Source of the DNA: Ophiostoma sp. CBS 140.51
Taxonomy: Eukaryota > Ascomycota > Sordariomycetes > Ophiostomatales > Ophiostomataceae
Reading direction: 5' to 3'
Length of the DNA: 18,396 nt
Assembly: GCA_029298735.1 (NCBI GenBank)
Contig: JANSLP010000485.1
Coordinates: 1 to 18,396, forward strand
Shown: positions 9,167 through 16,010 of the stretch, one piece after another
Position numbering within the stretch: position 1 is the first letter of the stretch
How the letters are laid out: every line of letters starts with the position of its first letter
Notes under the pieces: generated by a model
What the model was told of the DNA's origin: nothing
Database searches by the model: none
What the model saw: the letters and a program-made list of their open reading frames with translations, nothing else
Program-made: the position numbers and the translations under genes

Positions 9167-9578
9167 GGTCAAGGCGAAGAGAAAGAATGACCACGTCGAA
9201 TAACAAATGCATAGCAGAATTTTTCTGGGAAGAATGTGAGGATATGTGAGGTATGTGAGGATAAGTCTGATATTTGAGATTTGGTCATAGCCCCGGTCGA
9301 GTGAATAGCCAGAAGCTAGAATAAGTCAATTTGCGGGTAAATGGATATATTAAAGTTGCTTTGAATTTTGATTACCGATAACAAACAACATAGAATATAT
9401 CCCAAATGCTATTTCTGGCTAATTTATTCTAATATACAATTCAAAGGTGGGCAAACCGTGACCACGAAGAAAAACAAATTGCCCTTGGATGTTGGAAACA
9501 GATAGATGTAGGAACCGGTATTCTATCTCGGAAACATCTGTACCGATATGAAAGGACAACCATATCTCAATCAGTTCC
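9167..9578. promoter_or_regulatory. GH62 promoter and monooxygenase 3' flank
   Basis: These 412 bp contain the GH62 upstream region, including CGGGTAAA at 9334-9341 on the plus strand. That sequence fits CGGDTAAW exactly and resembles the CGGATAA sites of the GH105/transporter promoter. The leader also holds a triple repeat (9234-9260). No gene is visible. Confidence 0.45.
9234..9260. repeat. Three copies of ATGTGAGG in the GH62 leader
   Basis: ATGTGAGG begins at 9234, 9244 and 9253. On the coding strand of the GH62 gene this reads CCTCACAT three times at about one helical turn, 68-95 bp upstream of the ATG. Function is unknown; it may be a short tandem duplication or a phased binding site. 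Confidence 0.5.
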
Positions 9579-11373
9579 TCATAGCTGCGAGTGAGGCAAG
9601 GCAGAGCCCGATGGGCCTGAGCTAACATTAGCCTTGCCTTGTGAGGCGACTGCCTTTTCTGCCTCTGCAACAGCGTCGTAGCCGTAGAGCCAAGGCTGGA
9701 CCTTGGGGCAGTTCCAGCGACTCGGGAATGCGGCATGGGTATTCCAGTTGGGGCCGGCACGTAGTGCCTCGTCACGGAATACTTGCTTGTCGCCATTCAG
9801 CATGTGGAAGTCGGCTCTCTGATTGAATGTCTCCCGAACAATGGCCTCGCCTCTTTGCTTTCTCACAGCTTCGTAGCTGTGCATTGCCGTCTTGAGCTGG
9901 GACTTTTCTTTGACGTGGGAAAGCAGTGTACCGAGAACGGCACCGTCCTCGAGAGACGAGTTCGCACCCTGAGCAAGATATGGCAGCATGGGATGGCATG
10001 CGTCGCCCCTAATGAATTTGGTTAGGTTCGAAACATACGTGAGGTAGTGGGGAGGTGTCAGCTCACAAGAAAACAAGGTTTGCCTCATCATTTACCCAAT
10101 GAGGGAGTTCCTCCACTGCCTGTGTGTTAGCATCAAGTCTAACAACGACGAACTGTAAAGGCTCATAATTCTCATGGCCAGAATTAAAATGTCACCACTT
10201 ACTGTGCATCAGCTTCCACTTGTCGACGCTATCAACGTAGCCGAGGAAACGCTTGAGTCTATTTGGTCAAAAGTCAGGACGAGTAACACAGAAACACACA
10301 CTGGAGGATCAACCAGAGAAGATGGACCCACGTTGGATCCCAGGAAGAGAACAGCTCGTTCATCTCTTGGACGGATGCCTTTTCTTTCGATACCTGGTCG
10401 GGAAGGTTGTCCGGGACAAGAAGCACAATGTTGTACATCTCACCACCACGCAGCGAGTAGCCAACTGCATGTGCGCCAGGGCCAATCCAGAAGTGAACTG
10501 TCGGCTTCCGCACCCATTCACGCAGATCCTCATCGGAGATCTCATCCAGGGTGAGGACAATGCGGTAAGCCAGATCACCCGTTGGGATGGGTTGGCTCCG
10601 CGGAGCATCGTTCAGGAACGTCTTGCGACACTGCGACCAAAGACCATCTGCACCGATCACAAGATCAGCTGTGAATGACTTTCCAGAGGCCGTTGTCAGA
10701 GATGCATCCGTCCGGCCTGCAACATCGAGCGCAACCACGCGCTCGTCGAGAGAGAAGACAACGCCGAGAGCGAGCGCCCGCTTGTATAGAGCCTGTTGGA
10801 GATCGGCTCGATGCACGTCAACGAAGGGAGCGCCGTATTTGGTCCGTTGGCGGGTGTTGAAGTCAGTCTCGCGGTAAAGTACCTCGCCGGAGTAGCGATG
10901 CACAAAGAGGTCTGTCGGCTCGGCCACGGTTTTCCAGAAAGCCTCTGGCACCTGCCAGTGTTGCAGGAGACGGCTACCGTTGGGTGTGATCTGAAGTCCA
11001 GCGCCAATCTTCGATTGTCAGTATATGTGAGGAGAAGTAAGGCAAAGGCAACAGAAAAGGCATTTCAATGTCTCACCTCGGAAATCTCTTTTGCCTGCTC
11101 AATAACCTGGACACTATGGCCGCCCATGGCACAGGAGATGGCTGCGCCGAGTCCACCCAAGCCAGCGCCAACAATAATGATGGTAAGCCGCCCGTCGCTG
11201 CTGGAGCCTGAGCTCGTTACGGTGTCTGTGGCCATTTTGCCGGCAAAGTCTACCACTGTGTCGTCGGCTGTGATTGTTGTCGAGTTCTTGCTCGTTTTTA
11301 TGGTGTTGTTGTTTGTTGTGGGCTTAGGTTTGTTACCCGAGTGCTTTCGAAGCCAGCTAAGAACGGCGCCCAT
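9579..11373 (-). CDS. FAD-dependent aromatic monooxygenase (salicylate hydroxylase-like)
   Basis: Five exons: 11373-11077, 11008-10302, 10258-10203, 10115-10067 and 10008-9579, 512 residues. It belongs to the class A flavoprotein hydroxylases, which use NAD(P)H and O2 to hydroxylate or oxidatively decarboxylate phenolic acids. Seen motifs are GxGxxG (GAGLGG, 69-74), the conserved VHRADLQ, the DG fingerprint DLVIGADG (214-221), and the GD motif GDACHPMLPYLAQGA from 371 with SLEDGAVLG after it. Intron 2 is only 43 bp (10301-10259), but its phase joins ILQ to LKRFLGYVDSVDKWKL correctly. The first 46 residues are Thr/Asn/Lys-rich and precede a second in-frame ATG (11235), so a 466-residue start is possible. 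The C-terminus SQL could be a weak PTS1-type signal. It diverges from the 119-aa gene and belongs to the palindrome-marked cluster. The substrate is unknown. Confidence 0.85.
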
Positions 11374-11824
11374 TTTCGCTGTGTGCGCCTGAGGCGGTTG
11401 GAGCCTGCGGAGTTCCGGGTGTATCTGGGGAAATGAATTGCACCACGAGGCACACGAGAAAATGCAGGGACAGAATGCAGTCAAATAGATCTAGGAAACC
11501 CGGGCTTGTGGTACCGACAGACGGCTGTCTGAATAGGATGGTCGGTTCTTGCTTGAGCGAAACCCAATCCCGGTTTTCCTGCCGTCTTCTTTTGTTTTCG
11601 AACAGCTGATTCTGGGGTACTGCAAAGAACGCTGCCCGCACTCCGGGAGTTCCCAACGGGAATGAGGCATCATTTAGTAGTAGTGCCACATGGCCATCGT
11701 GCCAACGTGTGTGATTGTGACGAGCTCTGCCCTGCAGAGTCCAAGCTCCAAGGGAGTGCCCCAGGTTCTGGCTGTTCGTCCTAAGTGGTTGAATGGGACA
11801 CTTGTTACGACACGAGTGCGATCC

Positions 11825-11835
11825 CGGAAATTCCG
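11825..11835. promoter_or_regulatory. Palindrome CGGAAATTCCG, copy 1
   Basis: This is an inverted CGG/CCG pair separated by five bases with symmetric AA/TT flanks, the type of site bound by dimeric Zn2Cys6 regulators. It is the same core as the copies at 11853, 14178 and 18150. Confidence 0.6.
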
Positions 11836-11852
11836 AGTTGCCCTTGCCTACT

Positions 11853-11863
11853 CGGAAGTTCCG
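11853..11863. promoter_or_regulatory. Palindrome CGGAAGTTCCG, copy 2
   Basis: TCGGAAGTTCCGA (11852-11864) is a 13-bp palindrome around a central G. Its centre lies 28 bp from copy 1, between two and three helical turns. Confidence 0.6.
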
Positions 11864-11876
11864 ACTTTTGGTGGAC

Positions 11877-11905
11877 AAAGTGGACTTTCAGCGCAAAAGT
11901 CCACT
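11877..11905. promoter_or_regulatory. AAAGTGGACTTT element with inverted copy
   Basis: AAAGTGGACTTT (11877-11888) is followed after seven bases by AAAGTCCACT (11896-11905). AGTGGACTTT and AAAGTCCACT are perfect 10-bp inverted arms. The 12-mer is repeated exactly at 14056-14067 in the FAH/DUF3500 promoter, so it is probably a second shared operator rather than a stray hairpin. Confidence 0.5.
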
Positions 11906-12004
11906 GCCCGAGGCAGGAGTTAATGGCACTAGTGGGGCCCTTGTGTTAGTGGGGTGAGGTTCTTTCCGAATTGGGATATCTTTTCCTCAACATCCAACGA
12001 CATC

Positions 12005-12022
12005 ATGATTTCGCTCTTCTAG
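12005..12022 (+). other. Short upstream ORF before the 119-aa gene
   Basis: ATG ATT TCG CTC TTC TAG encodes five residues and ends 122 bases before the main ATG at 12145. If the transcript starts upstream of it, it could damp translation. The start site is not known. Confidence 0.25.
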
Positions 12023-12144
12023 CTTCTCGACCACTGTGCCCAGAAACGACGTGAATATTTCTGTTTTTTGGAAGTTTGAATTGAACACACCAGCATCAGC
12101 AACAACCCGTCAAACAAACATCAACATCGCCCCCGCCTCCAAAC

Positions 12145-12608
12145 ATGAGTGTCCCTACGCCCAAGGGGCCTTTCCGCCTCGTTACTGTCAACACTGCCCC
12201 TGAGCGTGCCAAACGCCTGATTGGCATTGTCGTCGAGAAATTGAAGGACAGCTACACGATCGAGCATGTTGCCAACTGTGAGCGTAAGAGTCACTCTACA
12301 AGGACCAAATCTTACGTCTGAGATACTAACAATCCCAGGAAAGGAAGATGTCGAAGCAACTGTGAAGGAATTCCAGCCCAATGTTCTTGTAAGCGGACTC
12401 CCAGTGTATATTTGTTTTTTCTATTCTAATGTCATAGTGCTGTGCATCCATGTGGACACTGGAAGAGAGCACCGCCATTCGTGCCACGGCCAAATCTCTT
12501 ATCCCGGACATCAAGACGCACGCCATTCCACAGGGGCTGCAAGTGCAAAGGGGACCTGAAGCCATTGTTGAACATCTTGTTGAGGAGCTGCCGAAGCTGC
12601 TGCGATAA
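12145..12608 (+). CDS. Conserved-looking small protein of unknown function (119 aa)
   Basis: Three exons: 12145-12283, 12339-12388 and 12438-12608. The introns are 55 and 49 bp with GTAAGA/GTAAGC donors and CTAAC/CTAAT branch sites. I do not recognise the family. The sequence alternates predicted strands and helices: FRLVTVNT, a helix over PERAKRLIGIVVEKLKD, YTIEHVANC, EDVEATVKEF, PNVLCCASMW, TLEESTAIRATAKSL, IKTHAIPQGLQ, and a closing helix ending KLLR. This is a compact four-repeat beta/alpha layout like a Rossmann or receiver-type domain. There is no signal peptide, membrane segment or nucleotide-binding glycine loop. Tandem Cys-Cys in the third strand is a possible functional spot. It shares a palindrome-bearing divergent promoter with the FAD monooxygenase, so a role as an accessory protein or small enzyme in the same pathway is inferred. 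Confidence 0.75.
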
Positions 12609-12728
12609 ACTGCATGATAGCCATGTGTCGAATAGATCATCTACACAATAGACTTACGTATACGGTATTTTAGAATCATAAACAATGAGTTTGATTTCGG
12701 CCACCATTGCATATTTTTTGTTGTCTAT

Positions 12729-13903
12729 CTAAACTTCGTTCTCAAAGACATTAACGAGGGTGCCAATGTGAGGAAGAATTTCCACGGCAAACTCATCGCC
12801 AGCCCGGAGTGTCTCCTTGGGCTGTCTCCCCATACCAACACCGGCCGGGGTACCAGTGACGATGACAGTTCCCGCAGGCAGTGTCGTTCCCTGGGAAAGG
12901 AAGCTCACAATTTTGGGAATGTTGAAGATAAGGTCACTATGTGAACGAGTCAGCTACTGAACCTTCACGACGGATACATAAGTTGCACTCACTTGATTCC
13001 GCAGTCTTGAAGGATTGTACCATTCTTGAGACCTCGAAGGGTCAGCTTTGCTGCGTCAGGAATGAGCTCCTTGGACACAAGGACGGGACCTGAAAGCGAC
13101 ATTAGATAAGGTTCCCTGTAGCTGTCTGTCAAGGATGGTGTGGTGTCTTACCAATTGGGCACGCGCCGTCAAATCCTTTGGAGAAGCACCACTGGGATTG
13201 AGAGAGTTGGCTGTCTCTGCTAGATATATCATTGGCAGCCGTATATCCCAAAACGTAGTCAATTGCATCAGCCTCGGAGACATTTTTGGCTGCCTTGCCA
13301 ATGACAACGGCCAACTCAGACTCGTAGTCACCAGTGTCCGTCTCCTGCGTGAGCTTCGGTAGGATTGTCGGTGCAGGCCAAGGGTCGCCAAGGGACGTGT
13401 TCGGTTTCCTGAGCTATTGTAAGTATCACTTCATGTCGAGATGTGACATTTCCACACTTACAAAAAGACCGTTGGGATGGTTGGAATGGCCATCTTCACC
13501 TCTGCTGCATGTTGCTTGTACTGTGAAAGTCAGTATCAGTATCTAATAGTGTGACTGAGGGTGTGGCTTTGCATACATTCAGACCAATACAGCGAATGGT
13601 GCCAACTTCATCTGCGGACAGCGGTGACAGGATCCGGTCGATGGTATCAAATTTGCCAGTGGCAGATCCAGCCGCAAGTACAGACGAGCCGGAGAAGACC
13701 TCAACACGGACTTCCTCGCCACGACGGACAGCAAGACCGACGTCAATGCTGGCATCGACAGGCTGGCCAATAAAAATAAAAGCTGCGCTCGACCGCGGCA
13801 CGAAACGCACAAGGCCTACAACATGGTTGGCTGTCAATACCAAAATCGCATTATGTTAATTTTCATAATTACACTCACGAGTAAATTGACTGGAGAGGGC
13901 CAT
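12729..13903 (-). CDS. FAH-superfamily hydrolase/decarboxylase (FAHD1/fumarylpyruvate hydrolase-like)
   Basis: Six exons: 13903-13879, 13815-13577, 13520-13462, 13408-13152, 13089-12993 and 12936-12729. The five introns are 53-63 bp and the protein is 294 residues. Members cleave C-C bonds of acylpyruvates or decarboxylate oxoacids with Mg2+. The active site is complete. GLNYKQHAAE gives the His92/Glu95 lid pair, DYESELAVVIG gives metal ligands Glu137 and Glu139, and NDISSRD gives Asp168. The H-x2-E, E-x-E and 29-residue Glu-Asp spacings equal those of FAHD1. The C-terminal VTGTPAGVGMG is also characteristic. The first exon has only eight full codons and is placed by its splice donor and the frame-consistent RLVRFVPR. 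It is convergent with the 119-aa gene (120 bp between stops) and divergent from DUF3500. The exact acylpyruvate or oxoacid cannot be told. Confidence 0.9.
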
Positions 13904-14055
13904 CGTAACGTGATGTCGTATGATGTTGCTTGTTCTGTTGCTATCAAATGCACGTTGCAGGAAAAGTGTGGTGACGGTGAAAACGTTCGTGTACTCCAAT
14001 GTTTTAGTGAGGGGAACTCTTGCTACTTTCGACGAAATCGAAACCAGACAAAAAT

Positions 14056-14067
14056 AAAGTGGACTTT
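14056..14067. promoter_or_regulatory. AAAGTGGACTTT, second copy
   Basis: This 12-bp sequence is identical to 11877-11888. It is nearly symmetric (AAAGT-GG-ACTTT) and lies 153 bp upstream of the FAH-like ATG. Confidence 0.5.
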
Positions 14068-14093
14068 CCCCAAGGCCGACATTACAGAATTTC

Positions 14094-14099
14094 CACGTG
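14094..14099. promoter_or_regulatory. CACGTG E-box
   Basis: This is a perfect bHLH-type hexamer between the AAAGTGGACTTT element and the palindrome. A single copy has limited weight. Confidence 0.2.
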
Positions 14100-14177
14100 A
14101 GCACCACAAAACAAACACATTTTGCTCATAGCTAACCCCAGACTGCATATCAGAGGAGTGATACCACAATGGGGTCT

Positions 14178-14188
14178 CGGAAATTCCG
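14178..14188. promoter_or_regulatory. Palindrome CGGAAATTCCG, copy 3
   Basis: The core is identical to copy 1, and the symmetric extension is TCGGAAATTCCGA. It lies 270 bp upstream of the DUF3500 ATG and 275 bp upstream of the FAH-like ATG, so it sits midway and could serve both genes. Confidence 0.6.
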
Positions 14189-14457
14189 AACTGGACATGA
14201 CATCGAACGACATTGACTTTTCTCGGGCAAAGATATGCCGTAAAGTAAGCTCAAGTGCCACTAGCTACCTGAGCATGCACAAAGCTAATTGTGGGGATGT
14301 GGTGGGCTGTTCTAGATTATTGCTCCATGTTGACATTTTTATATGTGCGCCAGGGTATCTCCATACACGGTGAATACAAGGCCGTACTTCACGAGAAACC
14401 CGACCAACCCCGTTTCTCGATATTGAAACGACATCAACATCAGCAAAGTCCATCAAT

Positions 14458-15810
14458 ATGGCCAACTCCTCCAACAATGACACTCCCAGCTCGTTCAGGT
14501 CGTTTCTCCCGGACCTGAGTACGCCGCGGTTCACTCACATGAGAACACAAGACACATACGAATACTCCAACGAGTTCATTACTGGGGGCAATCCGCCGTG
14601 GCTGCACGGCCTGTACCTCCACTGGCGGCAACTCCTGACGGAGCCTTTTGTCGGTGTTACCAACGACGGTACGTTTTCCTGTGAACTCCGTAACGGATAT
14701 TCCTTTCTAATATTGGTGTCTATAGGCAAAATTCGGCCGGATCTTTTCACCCTTCAAGACGAAGAAGTTCCCATTGCTGCAATTACGGCTGCAGCAAAGG
14801 CTGTTGTCTCTGGTTGCGACGACGTCCAACGAGCTCGCCTCAGCTACCACATCGATTCACACGAATGGCGCACGTGGTCAAACCCCGAGTTTCTCTTGAG
14901 TGACAAGGGCATTCGCCTAGATGAGATCTCCGAGACGCTCCGCGGCAAGGTTCTCTCTGTCCTTGAGACGGCTCTGTCACCAGAGGGCTACCAGAAAGCC
15001 ATTGGTGCCATGCGAGTCAATGGATTTCTTGGTGACCTCGTCCAAGCCCCCGCCGTGATGAACGAGTTTTCATACAATTTTGTGCTCTTTGGCAATGGGC
15101 CCTCAGAAGACAGACCATGGGGCTTCTCATTCTACGGCCACCACCTTTGCCTCAACGCCTTCTTCTACAAGTCACAGATGATGTTGTCACCGTGGTTTAC
15201 CGGAGCCGAGCCGAATCTCATTGACAGTGGTCCATATAAGGGGACACGGATCCTTGACGTGGAAGAACGCCTAGGACTGCAGCTGATGCAAAGCTTGTCC
15301 CCGGAGCAGCAGAAGCGGACACAGACATACGAGAAAATGAAGGATCCTGCTATGCCACATGGGCGGTGGAACCACGACGACCAGCGGCACTTGTGTGGTG
15401 CCTACCGTGACAACCGTGTTGTGCCATACGAGGGCATTCTTGTGTCAGAGATGAGCCCGAGCCAGATCGAGGTCGTCAATGGCATTGTTGAGCAGTATCT
15501 CCTATTCTTGCCTTCTAAATCCCGTGAGCTACGTGCTCGTGCCATTGTAGACTACTACCACGAGACATACTTCTCGTGGATTGGTGGGTACGGCGATGAC
15601 GGCGAGCCCTTTTACTACCGGCTCCAGAGCCCCGTGATCATTATTGAGTTTGACCATCACTCCGGTGTGTTCTTGACAAACAAGGAGCCGGCGCGGTTCC
15701 ACATTCATACTCTGTTGCGGACGCCAAATGCGGGTGATTACGGTATGGCTCTGCGGCCACTCATCGACAGGCTAGACCAGGGATTTGTATGGGAGGACGA
15801 GCGGGAGTAA
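14458..15810 (+). CDS. DUF3500 family protein
   Basis: Two exons, 14458-14668 and 14726-15810, flank a 57-bp intron (GTACGT donor, CTAAT branch site, TAG acceptor), giving 431 residues. The intron is a multiple of three and stop-free, so the unspliced frame also reads through to 450 residues. Splicing restores the family sequence VTNDGKIRPDLFTL, so I prefer 431. DUF3500 is recognised by SYHIDSHEWRTWSN (110-123), ALSPEGY, PWGFSFYGHHL (201-211), the following GAEP, and the C-terminal HIHTLLRTPNAGDYG. No function is established for the family to my knowledge. The clustered His209/His210, His381/His382 and His396-x-His398, with conserved Glu and Asp, hint at a metal-binding enzyme. There is no signal peptide. 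It shares a palindrome-bearing promoter with the FAH-like gene. Confidence 0.88.
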   Translation: MANSSNNDTPSSFRSFLPDLSTPRFTHMRTQDTYEYSNEFITGGNPPWLHGLYLHWRQLLTEPFVGVTNDGTFSCELRNGYSFLILVSIGKIRPDLFTLQDEEVPIAAITAAAKAVVSGCDDVQRARLSYHIDSHEWRTWSNPEFLLSDKGIRLDEISETLRGKVLSVLETALSPEGYQKAIGAMRVNGFLGDLVQAPAVMNEFSYNFVLFGNGPSEDRPWGFSFYGHHLCLNAFFYKSQMMLSPWFTGAEPNLIDSGPYKGTRILDVEERLGLQLMQSLSPEQQKRTQTYEKMKDPAMPHGRWNHDDQRHLCGAYRDNRVVPYEGILVSEMSPSQIEVVNGIVEQYLLFLPSKSRELRARAIVDYYHETYFSWIGGYGDDGEPFYYRLQSPVIIIEFDHHSGVFLTNKEPARFHIHTLLRTPNAGDYGMALRPLIDRLDQGFVWEDERE

Positions 15811-16010
15811 GATGCATGCAAGTCACCGGAGTTTCGGAATCTCATGTCACACCCCCTTGTATCTGCGAAATGTACATATTCAGTTAGAAATCCTGTTCAA
15901 TCTTTTTTTGTTTCACACTTGAAGTTGCGTTCATGAAAATATTCCTTGATTCTAAATTCTGTCGAACCCTATCTAGACAGTTCTTTTTATTCCACAATCA
16001 CCGCATTCGA

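Larger units (their letters stand above)
11374..12144. promoter_or_regulatory. Divergent promoter of monooxygenase and 119-aa gene
   Basis: This is a 771-bp region without a gene. It contains two CGG-AANTT-CCG palindromes (11825-11835 and 11853-11863) and, directly beside them, AAAGTGGACTTT with an inverted partner (11877-11905). The cluster is about 450 bp from the monooxygenase ATG and 240-320 bp from the other ATG. Confidence 0.6.
13904..14457. promoter_or_regulatory. Divergent promoter of FAH-like and DUF3500 genes
   Basis: These 554 bp carry no gene. They hold AAAGTGGACTTT (14056-14067), an E-box CACGTG (14094-14099) and the palindrome TCGGAAATTCCGA (14177-14189). Both shared elements of the monooxygenase promoter are therefore present here in a different order. 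Confidence 0.6.

Noticed and set aside
9167..9172. GH62 start two codons upstream
   Set aside because: The codon is TTG. The ATG at 9166 gives a complete signal peptide.
11374..11484. 37-residue N-terminal extension of the monooxygenase frame
   Set aside because: It begins at a TTG codon and has no homology-like content. The first ATG of the frame is at 11373.
11825..11863. Reading the palindromes as heat-shock elements
   Set aside because: Heat-shock elements are GAA and TTC blocks spaced by two bases in at least three alternating units. Here GAA and TTC are one base apart, flanked by invariant CGG/CCG.
15831..15840. GGAGTTTCGG after the DUF3500 stop codon as a further operator copy
   Set aside because: The triplets are in direct rather than inverted orientation and the AA/TT symmetry is missing. 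It lies between two 3' ends.
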